Assembly: GCA_009780065.1 (NCBI GenBank)
Contig: WRAS01000002.1
Coordinates: 199,916 to 263,915 of the forward strand
From: Bacillota bacterium
GTDB lineage: Bacteria; Bacillota; Clostridia; Christensenellales; UBA1242
Direction of reading: 5' to 3'
Length of the DNA: 64,000 bases
The notes under the pieces are model-generated. The model saw only the letters and a program-made list of their open reading frames with translations. It did not search any database and was not told the origin of the DNA. Each line of letters begins with the position of its first letter. The stretch's first letter is position 1. Of this stretch, positions 10,335 to 19,298 are shown piece after piece. A program made the position numbers and the translations under genes.

Positions 10335-11078
10335 ATGAGAAAAAGTTTTATCCTTACACTCGCCATATCATTGGCTATCGTCAGCATCTTTTTACAAGGT
10401 GGTACACGAATTATTAATTGGGGCCTTACCCCAAATACCAAAGAGCAAACGCCTGGCATTCCCGCAAGCGCACGTGAAATCTTGGAAAAACATAATGGCA
10501 TATTCGTCGGCGACACCACTAAAAAAGAGGTCTATTTTACATTTGATTTGGGTTACGAGGCCGGATTTACCAATGACGTTTTGGATATTCTAAAAGCAAA
10601 CAACATCCGCGCAATATTCTTTCTTTGTGGGAATTATCTAAAAGAAACCGACCTTGTCACTCGAATGATTGATGATGGTCATACCATAGGTAACCACACA
10701 GACCATCATCGCGATCTCCCTACGCTGCCTGACGACGCAATCCGTAAAGACATCGCGGATTTCACAACAAAATTCAATGAAAAATATACATCAGAAATAA
10801 AACACTTTCGCCCAGGCAAAGGCAGATTCGACGAGCGCACATTAAAAATCGCAAACGAACAAAATCTAAAAACAGTAATGTGGAGCGGTGCCATAGTAGA
10901 CTGGGGCAAGGAGCCAATCAACCCAACCACCAGTTCCGACAAAATCACCAGCCGCATCCACCCTGGCGCAATTCTGCTGTTCCATATATCAAATTCTGGC
11001 ATGCCAAAGATGTTGGAGCAATTAGTCCCAAAGTTAACAGAAAAGGGTTATACGATTGGCGATGCGGGCAAGTTATAA
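10335..11078 (+). CDS. Polysaccharide deacetylase, PdaA-like
   Basis: VYFTFDLGYEAGFTNDVLDILKANNIRAIFFLCG, HTIGNHTDHH, HFRPGKGRF. Confidence 0.88.
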   Translation: MRKSFILTLAISLAIVSIFLQGGTRIINWGLTPNTKEQTPGIPASAREILEKHNGIFVGDTTKKEVYFTFDLGYEAGFTNDVLDILKANNIRAIFFLCGNYLKETDLVTRMIDDGHTIGNHTDHHRDLPTLPDDAIRKDIADFTTKFNEKYTSEIKHFRPGKGRFDERTLKIANEQNLKTVMWSGAIVDWGKEPINPTTSSDKITSRIHPGAILLFHISNSGMPKMLEQLVPKLTEKGYTIGDAGKL

Positions 11079-11144
11079 TCATTATGTTTTGCATAAATTA
11101 GAATTATCCACTTACTAGGTATAAAAACATACCAGTATTCTAAT

Positions 11145-11229
11145 AAAAGCGTTAGGAGGGGTCTGGGGAGGGTATCGCAAACCCTCCCCAGTGGCTTTTT
11201 GGTTCTTTTTGCCACACAAAAAAGAACAA
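11145..11229 (+). repeat. Repeat family A copy 1: dispersed double hairpin
   Basis: aaaagcgttaggaggggtctggggagggtatcgcaaaccctccccagtggctttttggttctttttgccacacaaaaaagaac. Confidence 0.85.
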
Positions 11230-11331
11230 ATATATTCTATAGCAAAAAAATATTTTATGTGCTATTGATATGGAAGAAAAAAGTTTATCTTTTCTTTGTA
11301 ACATGCTATGATTCAACCAAGAGAGGTTTAT

Positions 11332-11568
11332 ATGACAAAAAATATTCAAAACATAGTTATCTTGGCATCTGCGATTGCATTTTTGATTGGTGGAATATTC
11401 ATGCTGGTAAATGTTTTCGGCGGTGTCGAATGGGCGTTCATTGTTGGACTGGCAATAGTTTTAGCCACCAGTATCGTGGTAACAATATTCTTTGTCTTGG
11501 AAAAGCGCGGTAACAAAGAAACAACTACTAATTCAACAGAAGAAAACAAAGCCAGTATCGAAGTTTAA
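11332..11568 (+). CDS. Small membrane protein (two TM helices)
   Basis: SD gagagg; TM-rich MTKNIQNIVILASAIAFLIGG... Confidence 0.6.
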   Translation: MTKNIQNIVILASAIAFLIGGIFMLVNVFGGVEWAFIVGLAIVLATSIVVTIFFVLEKRGNKETTTNSTEENKASIEV

Positions 11569-11575
11569 AAAATCA

Positions 11576-11884
11576 TCACCCCACTTCTTTCTCCTCATCT
11601 TTACTTGCCTTTTTTTGAAACTGCTTGAATACCTGATTCCCGCCAGTTGCACCCAAACCGCTGATTACCCCCATAACCACCGCCGTTCCCACATTTGGTA
11701 ACAACGCCAATTCTGGCGATAAAAAATACCATCCAAGACCCAACAATCCCCCGCAAAAACTTGATAATATCGGAATCAAACTGTGCCACTTTTCTTTCCC
11801 TCGTGGTACAAATGCTTTGAAAACCTCCATAATTGAATAGACCAATACCGCAATCAGCGGCATGAAAATTACATTAATGTCCAA
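11576..11884 (-). CDS. Holin-like small membrane protein
   Basis: Strong SD aaggaggaagtt before TTG start; 2-3 TM segments, charged C-terminus, resembles phage holin families. Confidence 0.5.
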   Translation of the reverse strand: MDINVIFMPLIAVLVYSIMEVFKAFVPRGKEKWHSLIPILSSFCGGLLGLGWYFLSPELALLPNVGTAVVMGVISGLGATGGNQVFKQFQKKASKDEEKEVG

Positions 11885-12010
11885 AACTTCCTCCTTTTAA
11901 AGAAAGCATCGCAAAATCGCAATGTTTCCTAAAACATCATATGCAAAAGTTTTTTGCATTTTTCGCGTTTCGTTCAAATAAGCATAGGTAAATTTCTAAA
12001 TGGAGGTCCT

Positions 12011-12751
12011 ATGAAAAAACATAAAGAAAAGCCAACAAAAATAAAAACACCCAGAAGACTTAAAAAACGATGGTTTGTTTTTGGTGCACTGGGAATCGCA
12101 GCAATTGTTTTTATAATCGTTGCATCTGTATCTGCACGAACCGTCGGGTTATACCAACTGGCACTGGATAACATTTCCGAGGCCAGATTTTTCATGAAAC
12201 ACGCAGAAAGCGATACCCTGCGCGTCCAATTCTTCAGCGGTATTCGCGAACAAAACTATCAAATGGATGGTGTTGCAAGTGGAACTGTTCCATTTGGCCT
12301 ATTAAATATTGATCCACGTGACGGCGCACTTATCGATACACAAGAATTAACTGGTATCCTAAAGGTCGGGACCGAGGAAATCAATGTCACCTTGGAACGT
12401 AACAAATTCGGAAGAAACTTTGCAACCGATATCGGAAAAATCGTGGAAGATGGAACACCAATTATATTCACATTACAAAAAGAAACCGACACAGTTGTAT
12501 TTGATTTAAAACCAAGTATGGCCGAGGGCTCAATTAACTGGGAACAGGCATTGAAAATTGCGGTTGAACACCTTGCCGACGAAATACGTGCCGCCAGCAC
12601 ATTCGAGGTCTATGTCAAAATTATAACAGACCGCGATGTTACCAGTGCGTTCTGGTTCGTTCAATTCGTTACCAACGACCTTACCACACATTTTGCGGTA
12701 ATAAACACAGATGGCAGCATCATCGGCAATCAACAAGCAACACCAGAATAA
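12011..12751 (+). CDS. Hypothetical membrane-anchored protein
   Basis: SD ggaggtcct; Lys-rich N-terminus, one TM, extracytoplasmic domain. Confidence 0.65.
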   Translation: MKKHKEKPTKIKTPRRLKKRWFVFGALGIAAIVFIIVASVSARTVGLYQLALDNISEARFFMKHAESDTLRVQFFSGIREQNYQMDGVASGTVPFGLLNIDPRDGALIDTQELTGILKVGTEEINVTLERNKFGRNFATDIGKIVEDGTPIIFTLQKETDTVVFDLKPSMAEGSINWEQALKIAVEHLADEIRAASTFEVYVKIITDRDVTSAFWFVQFVTNDLTTHFAVINTDGSIIGNQQATPE

Positions 12752-12769
12752 CCCCCTTCCCTCTCATAA

Positions 12770-12795
12770 AACGCGTTACACAAACGCGTTTTTTT
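12770..12795 (+). terminator. Intrinsic terminator
   Basis: AACGCGTT-acac-AAACGCGTTTTTTT. Confidence 0.7.
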
Positions 12796-12805
12796 GTGCA
12801 TAATA

Positions 12806-12834
12806 TTGATTTTTTGTCACAAATTTGGTATAAT
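12806..12834 (+). promoter_or_regulatory. Sigma-A-type promoter, TTGATT-N17-TATAAT
   Basis: -35 12806-12811, -10 12829-12834; ATG at 12841. Confidence 0.8.
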
Positions 12835-12840
12835 ATTAAC

Positions 12841-13359
12841 ATGTCATATTCATTAGCAAGAAGAAATACATTAGCAGGTCCAAAGAAGAAAAGAGCCATA
12901 TCTTTTGATATGATCTCAAGGGAAACCGACAAAAAATCTGGCAACATAGATGACAAGATTAACCAACTATTGTCGGCGCACAAGTGGTATCTAAATTTAT
13001 TCGAAACCAAAACATTTGAAGAAGTAATACAATTTGAACCTTTACAAGTGCATGGTCGTGCATCTGCAATAAATAAAAAGTTGCTTGAATTTTTGAAACC
13101 ATTCATGGACAATGGCAAAGATCATGCAACGATACTGGAAACCTATCCCCAAATCAAGCCTGTATACGAAACATGGCAAGATATCAAATCCAAAGACACT
13201 AATGTGCTAAGTTTCAGTTTATGTTCTTCTGCACAAGTCGACGCCGACAAATTGAAGGCCGAGCGCGAAGTTGCAAAAAAACGTGACCTAATCGGCAAAG
13301 TTACCCAATTACTTGCACAAGTTGAACATAATAAAAGAGAAGAAGAAATGGGACAATAA
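12841..13359 (+). CDS. Tandem paralogue 1 of a small uncharacterised family
   Basis: Shares KTFEEVIQ-EPLQVHGRAS--K-L-F...TILETYP-I-P-Y with the next two ORFs. Confidence 0.75.
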   Translation: MSYSLARRNTLAGPKKKRAISFDMISRETDKKSGNIDDKINQLLSAHKWYLNLFETKTFEEVIQFEPLQVHGRASAINKKLLEFLKPFMDNGKDHATILETYPQIKPVYETWQDIKSKDTNVLSFSLCSSAQVDADKLKAEREVAKKRDLIGKVTQLLAQVEHNKREEEMGQ

Positions 13360-13387
13360 CGGTAAATACTATTTTACTTATAAAAAT

Positions 13388-13408
13388 GCGAACTTTGTTC
13401 GCGTTTTT
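13388..13408 (+). terminator. Intrinsic terminator
   Basis: GCGAAC-ttt-GTTCGC followed by T7. Confidence 0.7.
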
Positions 13409-13419
13409 TTAATTTTTAT

Positions 13420-13448
13420 TTGATTTTATGCAACGTGTTGTATATAAT
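13420..13448 (+). promoter_or_regulatory. Sigma-A-type promoter, TTGATT-N17-TATAAT
   Basis: -35 13420-13425, -10 13443-13448; ATG at 13457. Confidence 0.78.
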
Positions 13449-13456
13449 CAAAATAT

Positions 13457-13915
13457 ATGACAAATAGACGAAATGTACCCAAGCCAGAACCAACAATGTC
13501 TCCCGAGAGTTTAAACGAAATAATCCGACAAATGACACAATCATACGATGCATATCAAATGCTGTTCAAAGACAAAACATTTAACCAGGTATTACAAACC
13601 GAACCAATGCAACTAAGCGGTCGCGCCAGTGCCTTCACAAGAAAAGTATCCGACTTTTTCGAACTTTACGAAAAACGGGGCAAGAATCATACCACAGTCT
13701 TGGAAATGTATCCGGGAATTGAACCATACTATACCGCATGGCAAGAACTTAAATCCAGTATTGCAATGAATCGTGACGCCTGTCTTTCCGCGCAAGCCAT
13801 GATAGACAAACAAAAAGATGCAAAAAACAAAGCCACCGAAGGACAAGATATAATTCAAGAGGTCACAGAACTACTTGCGCGATTTGATACAAAAAAGGAT
13901 GCTGACGTCTTTTAA
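13457..13915 (+). CDS. Tandem paralogue 2 of the same family
   Basis: SYDAYQMLFKDKTFNQVLQTEPMQLSGRASAF...TTVLEMYPGIEPYYTAWQELKSSI. Confidence 0.78.
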   Translation: MTNRRNVPKPEPTMSPESLNEIIRQMTQSYDAYQMLFKDKTFNQVLQTEPMQLSGRASAFTRKVSDFFELYEKRGKNHTTVLEMYPGIEPYYTAWQELKSSIAMNRDACLSAQAMIDKQKDAKNKATEGQDIIQEVTELLARFDTKKDADVF

Positions 13916-13951
13916 ATGTCATTTTAAAACATACCTGTTTTTCATAGTGTC

Positions 13952-13980
13952 TTGATTTTTTGTGTAAATTTTGGTAAACT
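13952..13980 (+). promoter_or_regulatory. Promoter TTGATT-N17-TAAACT
   Basis: Same layout as the promoters of paralogues 1 and 2, but followed by a leader with an SD-like gagga. Confidence 0.65.
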
Positions 13981-14014
13981 ATCACCATAAATCAAAAGAA
14001 GAGGAAACTATATC

Positions 14015-14533
14015 ATGGGCGTAGGAATGAATAACAACAAACAAGCACGATTAAACCAGCATGCTTTTAAAAAGAACGTGGGTATGGAAAGTGCAATGGA
14101 TAAGTCTGTCTATCCATTACAGCAAATAGAGAGCAAAATTCATCAAATATCTATCTCATACGATTCTTACCAAAATTTATTAAAAGACAAAACATTTGAC
14201 GAGGTACTACAAACCCGACCCCAGCAATTATCTGCCCGCGCCAGAGAGTTTGCAAAAAAGATTAACAACATCCTTGGTTTTTATATGCAAGAGAAGAAAA
14301 TGGATACACAGACCGTACTTGAAAAACATCCAAAACTTGTACCCTTTTACACAATATTACAAGAAATGAAATCCAGCATCGTATTAGACGAAAAGGCTTG
14401 TGACAAATTACAGCGAGAAGCAGACAAACGCCACGCTGCCCAAGAACATCAAGAAAAACTTGTCGAACTAACCAAAACATTCGGGCAAGTATTACTTAAA
14501 AAGCAAACAATCACTGAAAAATCAGATACATGA
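14015..14533 (+). CDS. Tandem paralogue 3 of the same family
   Basis: SYDSYQNLLKDKTFDEVLQTRPQQLSARAREF...TVLEKHPKLVPFYTILQEMKSSI. Confidence 0.78.
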   Translation: MGVGMNNNKQARLNQHAFKKNVGMESAMDKSVYPLQQIESKIHQISISYDSYQNLLKDKTFDEVLQTRPQQLSARAREFAKKINNILGFYMQEKKMDTQTVLEKHPKLVPFYTILQEMKSSIVLDEKACDKLQREADKRHAAQEHQEKLVELTKTFGQVLLKKQTITEKSDT

Positions 14534-14570
14534 TACTGATTTAAAACATTGCAATTCTGCACTAATTTTA

Positions 14571-14611
14571 AACCAAAAAAGCGAAGTCTGTGGAACTTCG
14601 CTTTTTGGTTT
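14571..14611. terminator. Bidirectional intrinsic terminator
   Basis: AAACCAAAAAAGCGAAGT...ACTTCGCTTTTTGGTTT between convergent genes. Confidence 0.85.
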
Positions 14612-14623
14612 AATATTTTATAA

Positions 14624-15826
14624 TTACTTGATAATGTTTGCAACAACACCAGATCCAACTGTTCTTCCACCTTCACGGATAGCAAAACGTAGACCTTTTT
14701 CGATAGCAATGTCGGTAATCAACTTGATTGTCATTTGTGTGTTGTCACCAGGCATAACCATCTCGGTACCCTTTGGAAGTTCAATAGAACCTGTCACGTC
14801 TGTTGTACGGAAGTAGAACTGTGGACGGTAACCATTAAAGAATGGTGTGTGACGTCCGCCTTCTTCTTTCTTCAAGACGTAGACCTCGGCTGTAAACTCT
14901 GTGTGTGGGGTAATAGATTTAGGTGCAGCAAGAACCTGTCCGCGTTCGATATCTGTTCTGTTAACACCACGAAGAAGAATACCTGCGTTGTCCCCTGCCA
15001 TAGCACTTTCCAAATTCTTTCTGAACATTTCAATACCGGTAACTGTTGTTTGCTTTTTTGCACCCATACCGATAATGTCCACAACGTCACCAAGTTTCAA
15101 TGAACCACGCTCTACACGGCCGGTTGCAACTGTTCCACGACCTGTGATTGTGAAAACGTCTTCAACAGGCATAAGGAATGGCTTGTCAACATCACGTTTT
15201 GGGTCTGGAATAAACTTGTCAATAGCAGCCATAAGGTCAAGAATAGGCTTAAGTGCAGGATCTTCTTTAAGACCTTTTGAAGCCGCATCCAATGCTTTAA
15301 CCGCACTACCACGGATAATTGGTGTGTCGTCGCCTGGGAAACCGTATTTTGAAAGAAGTTCACGAACCTCCATCTCAACAAGGTCTTGCAACTCTGGGTC
15401 GTTTGCAAGGTCACATTTGTTCATGAAAACAACGATGTATGGAACACCTACCTGACGTGCAAGAAGAATGTGTTCACGTGTTTGTGGCATTGGACCATCG
15501 GTAGCCGCAACCACAAGAATCGCACCATCCATCTGAGCAGCACCAGTAATCATGTTCTTAACATAGTCCGCGTGACCAGGACAGTCAACGTGTGCATAGT
15601 GACGTGTTGCTGTTTCATATTCAACGTGAGACGTATTAATTGTAATACCACGTGCCTTTTCTTCTGGTGCTTTGTCAATTTGGTCGTATGCCATAGCCTG
15701 TGAACCACCTGTCAAAGACAAGGTTGTACAAATAGCCGCGGTCAATGTTGTTTTACCGTGGTCAACGTGCCCGATCGTTCCAATATTGACGTGGGTCTTA
15801 TCCCTTTTAAAATTTTCTTTTGCCAT
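14624..15826 (-). CDS. tuf: Elongation factor Tu
   Basis: Full-length EF-Tu: [32 protein letters not shown]. Confidence 0.99.
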   Translation of the reverse strand: MAKENFKRDKTHVNIGTIGHVDHGKTTLTAAICTTLSLTGGSQAMAYDQIDKAPEEKARGITINTSHVEYETATRHYAHVDCPGHADYVKNMITGAAQMDGAILVVAATDGPMPQTREHILLARQVGVPYIVVFMNKCDLANDPELQDLVEMEVRELLSKYGFPGDDTPIIRGSAVKALDAASKGLKEDPALKPILDLMAAIDKFIPDPKRDVDKPFLMPVEDVFTITGRGTVATGRVERGSLKLGDVVDIIGMGAKKQTTVTGIEMFRKNLESAMAGDNAGILLRGVNRTDIERGQVLAAPKSITPHTEFTAEVYVLKKEEGGRHTPFFNGYRPQFYFRTTDVTGSIELPKGTEMVMPGDNTQMTIKLITDIAIEKGLRFAIREGGRTVGSGVVANIIK

Positions 15827-15916
15827 TATTTGGCCTCCTTTTCATTACAGAATTTTTGCAATATTCAGATTATATATTCACCCCTCTTTTTTGTCAAGGG
15901 ATTTTTGCAACAGAGG

Positions 15917-16855
15917 TTATAGCATTCTGTCTTGCAACGCCTTTACCATATCAACTGCCTGACCTTTTGTGTATTTTGTTTTTATCATTGGTGTTAGAAT
16001 TTTTCTTAATTTACTAAATGCATAGAAACTTATCGGATTAACGCCATTGCTAACTGCACTTTTTCTAACTTTACCAATGATAGACTCTCTTATTTCTGAA
16101 ACTTCCTCACCATAACGTTCTGGCCAAATATCCACATTCCCAGCCGATTCCTTTCCTTCTGCATCCCTTACCATATTTAACTTTGGGGCATCTTGGCTTA
16201 ATGTTGTTCTTAATAATGTATTACTCCATGCCCATGAACCAAAGTTTTTCGAACCCAGCAGTTTTTTCATATCCTCGCCACCCTGCAACTTATGCAAATC
16301 AATTAGGCCAATACCACTTCCATCTGCTTTATCAATAAAATTTCTCCAATGTGCATCAATATATAAGCCACTCTTCATCCCAGCCACCATATGTTCAACA
16401 AGTCTTTCCAATTTCTCTTTTGGCATATTATCAAAATATTGTAAATATCTCTTGTAAACCTCTAACCATTTCATATGTTCTTCCACCGCAGTCTCAGGAT
16501 CCGTTTCGCGCGTAACTTTAACAAAGTTACCTATATCTGGACCATACGGTATTAATTCACCAGGTACACGATCCATCAAAATTGCACTTGGATAAACTTG
16601 CATACCTTTGTCCGCATGCCACATGCCATTTTCTTCCGTCACAAAATAATCATGAATCCGTGCAAAATCTGTGTATCCCCTTTCATGCAACCGATCAATT
16701 GTTTGGGTACGCTCTTGTAATTCCTTTTCGTTCGCACCCGTCGTCAAGAATGCAAATTCCTTGTTCGCACCAACGAATGCAACACGGGATTCTTTGCCAC
16801 CGTGAACAAAATTTTCATCACGCAAATCATCCGGATTTAAATCTTTGATTTTCAT
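15917..16855 (-). CDS. Putative protein-kinase-fold/APH-like protein
   Basis: Catalytic-loop-like GLYIDAHWRNFID (D-x4-N) followed by GIGLIDLHKL (DFG position). Confidence 0.5.
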   Translation of the reverse strand: MKIKDLNPDDLRDENFVHGGKESRVAFVGANKEFAFLTTGANEKELQERTQTIDRLHERGYTDFARIHDYFVTEENGMWHADKGMQVYPSAILMDRVPGELIPYGPDIGNFVKVTRETDPETAVEEHMKWLEVYKRYLQYFDNMPKEKLERLVEHMVAGMKSGLYIDAHWRNFIDKADGSGIGLIDLHKLQGGEDMKKLLGSKNFGSWAWSNTLLRTTLSQDAPKLNMVRDAEGKESAGNVDIWPERYGEEVSEIRESIIGKVRKSAVSNGVNPISFYAFSKLRKILTPMIKTKYTKGQAVDMVKALQDRML

Positions 16856-16906
16856 CCATGATTATACCAAATTGGCTATGCCGAAATCAATACTTGCACA
16901 AAAATA

Positions 16907-17052
16907 AGAAACGGACAACCCGTAGCAATAGTGTTTGTGTGGCGTATATGAAAAATGCATAAAAATCGCCTAAAAGGCGATTCCTGATCTGCATTTTTCA
17001 TCAAGCGAAGCGTCAGCCAAACAAACACTATTGCTACGGGTTGTCCGTTTCT
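16907..17052. repeat. Long perfect hairpin (32-nt arms plus inner stem-loops)
   Basis: AGAAACGGACAACCCGTAGCAATAGTGTTTGT / ACAAACACTATTGCTACGGGTTGTCCGTTTCT; inner GAAAAATGCA/TGCATTTTTC and AATCGCC-TAAAA-GGCGATT. Confidence 0.9.
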
Positions 17053-17080
17053 GTAAAAAAAAGGGCACGCGCCCTTTTGT

Positions 17081-17359
17081 TTATTCACTCGCAGCCGTTT
17101 TCGTCTGTGTCGTTGCTTTTTTTGGCTCTTCCATTTTTGCAAAAGCCTTAACCAACACAATTGTCAATAAAATCACGGCACTAATCCCCACCAACGAGAA
17201 TATCACCCGACTGGCTGCACTGTCTGCGCCCCCAAAAATTCCGCCGATTATATCCGCCTCGAATAATCCAATAAAAAGCCAATTAAGCCCACCTAACAAC
17301 AAAAATCCAAATGAAATAAATTTCAACCATTTTACAACTGTTTCGCGCTCCATACACAC
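17081..17359 (-). CDS. Small membrane protein (DUF378-like)
   Basis: VVKWLKFISFGFLLLGGLNWLFIGLFEADIIGGIFGG. Confidence 0.7.
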   Translation of the reverse strand: MCMERETVVKWLKFISFGFLLLGGLNWLFIGLFEADIIGGIFGGADSAASRVIFSLVGISAVILLTIVLVKAFAKMEEPKKATTQTKTAASE

Positions 17360-17470
17360 GTCCCCCTTTTAAAAGTTAACCTAGTTTATGTAACAATGCT
17401 ATTTTTATACATAATTAGGCCTCTTCATGGAATAATGCTTGGGCTAACACGAAAAGATAATTTTTCTTTA

Positions 17471-17550
17471 ATGCGATGGGGAGTCAAGAGGGGCCTCGCT
17501 AGCCCCTCTTGGGGTTTTTTGGTTCTTTTTTGGCCACCAAAAAAGAACAA
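17471..17550 (+). repeat. Repeat family A, divergent copy
   Basis: Different first hairpin (agaggggcctcgctagcccctctt) but same ggttcttttttggccaccaaaaaagaac second hairpin. Confidence 0.65.
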
Positions 17551-17572
17551 AGAAGATATTGTCATGCATAGT

Positions 17573-18517
17573 TCAAAGAGCCACAATTTTAAATTCGCCG
17601 TTAATCAAAATCGCAACCACCCCAAACTTTCCACCCGCAATTGATTCCACCGCCAATCTTCCATAATTATGCCCAAGCCACCTGTCCCGCGCACTTGGAA
17701 CCGCACCACGCTGCAAATGCCCCAATGTCATCATTCGCACACGATTTCCGCCAACTGCTTGAGATAATTCCCCAAGATAATTCACACTCTCCACCGCTTC
17801 GCCGATTACATCTATACCTTTACCGCGCTTTTCCTGACGGATTACAAGATTACTTGTTTTACCTTGTTTTCTGTTGTTTTCAAATATTGATGCGATTTGT
17901 TGCGGCGTGAGTCTGCTTCCCTCTTTGTCTATGATATCTGCAAAAGACGCCATTCCAATCATATTTGCCAATTCATCACAATGCCAACCCATAACCTGGA
18001 CCACATGATCACGATCATTGGTTCGCATAGTTCCGTTCAGATTATCAATCAAACGCACACTTTCCTCGACCGCACTGGAAAACCCAAGCGATTCCCGTGT
18101 ATATTTAACATCATTATCAATTGTTGCACACACCCCAATTATATTGACACCAGCCTTTTGCAAATCCGCCGCACCGCGCAAACTACCATTACCGCCCAGC
18201 ACAACTACACAATTAAACCCATGTTTCTTTACTGTCGAGACTGCTTTATTAAATCCCGCCTGCACACCAAAAGCCTCACTGCGCCCCGATTTCAAAAAAC
18301 ATCCCGTAACATGCGAAATAAATGTCGCATTATCACGCCCAAGTTTCACAACATTATCATCCACCAAACCATTATATCCGTGGGTAGCACCCCACACATC
18401 CCAACCACGCGCGTTTGCGTGAATAAATAAACTCTCGACACATGCATTCATCCCAGGCGCATCACCACCACTTGCTAGTACACAAATTTTCATATACCAG
18501 TATAAATTGAAATTCAA
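17573..18517 (-). CDS. 6-phosphofructokinase family protein (divergent)
   Basis: GGDAPGMNA, TIDND, GHLQRGAVPSARDR; GGDGS is GGNGS. Confidence 0.9.
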   Translation of the reverse strand: MNFNLYWYMKICVLASGGDAPGMNACVESLFIHANARGWDVWGATHGYNGLVDDNVVKLGRDNATFISHVTGCFLKSGRSEAFGVQAGFNKAVSTVKKHGFNCVVVLGGNGSLRGAADLQKAGVNIIGVCATIDNDVKYTRESLGFSSAVEESVRLIDNLNGTMRTNDRDHVVQVMGWHCDELANMIGMASFADIIDKEGSRLTPQQIASIFENNRKQGKTSNLVIRQEKRGKGIDVIGEAVESVNYLGELSQAVGGNRVRMMTLGHLQRGAVPSARDRWLGHNYGRLAVESIAGGKFGVVAILINGEFKIVAL

Positions 18518-18656
18518 AAATATGAAAATGAAAAATCAGCCATATTTTATATGGCAATGGAATCCAGAATAAATCGTCAAAAAAATTCTCGGTTTTTATT
18601 TTTCGCACGACATCGAAATAAACAATAAAAAATATCCGTACCGGTATATCATCGAC

Positions 18657-18737
18657 AAAAGCGTTAGGAGGGGTCTGGGGAGGGTATCGCAAACCCTCCC
18701 TAGTGGCTTTTGGTTCTTTTGCCACTCAAAAGAACAA
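18657..18737 (+). repeat. Repeat family A copy 2
   Basis: Nearly identical to the 11145 copy. Confidence 0.85.
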
Positions 18738-18806
18738 TTAGATATTACTGTTGCCATTTTCTTTTTCGGCTTGGCGATTGTATTTTGGAGACATCAGCAG
18801 AACTAA

Positions 18807-19277
18807 CTAAAATATCCCATAATCGTTATCTGGATCCATAAATATCCCAATGGAACCTAAAATTGCCAAAGACGCAATAATTATACCCGCAATTGCAAGA
18901 CCACGTCCACGCCCATTAAACTTTTTACCTGCCAGTACAAGCGCAATTATAGAAATAACAAGCGCAGGAATATCAAACGCAAAGAATGTCGCAACGTATC
19001 CAATGAACGCAGGCATTACAAATGCCATTATCGCAGCCACAAACCCCACAATAGACCAAACATTGGTGGGTCCAGGCTGTGCAAACTGTTGTGGATGCCC
19101 GAATTGGTTCATTTGAGGATTACCCATCGTATCTGGATGTTGATTCCCTTGTTGCTGACCTTGCATTTGCTGATATTGGTTATAAAAACTTTGACCCTGT
19201 TGTTGTGTCTGTGTTCCGCAACCCGTGCAAAACACTTCCCCGGTATTAAGTCCTTTTCCGCAATTTGTACAATTCAT
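18807..19277 (-). CDS. Zinc-ribbon/DUF4190-type membrane protein
   Basis: NCTNCGKGLNTGEVFCTGCG; Gln-rich linker; TM helices. Confidence 0.75.
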   Translation of the reverse strand: MNCTNCGKGLNTGEVFCTGCGTQTQQQGQSFYNQYQQMQGQQQGNQHPDTMGNPQMNQFGHPQQFAQPGPTNVWSIVGFVAAIMAFVMPAFIGYVATFFAFDIPALVISIIALVLAGKKFNGRGRGLAIAGIIIASLAILGSIGIFMDPDNDYGIF

Positions 19278-19298
19278 AAATCCTCCGAACTTTTTATA

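Noticed and set aside
11576-11884. Prophage lysis module
   Set aside because: Holin-like ORF is alone; no phage structural, integrase or terminase genes in the window.
12841-14533. Toxin-antitoxin or defence operon
   Set aside because: Three homologous proteins each with own promoter, no nuclease or toxin motif; kept only as a paralogue array.
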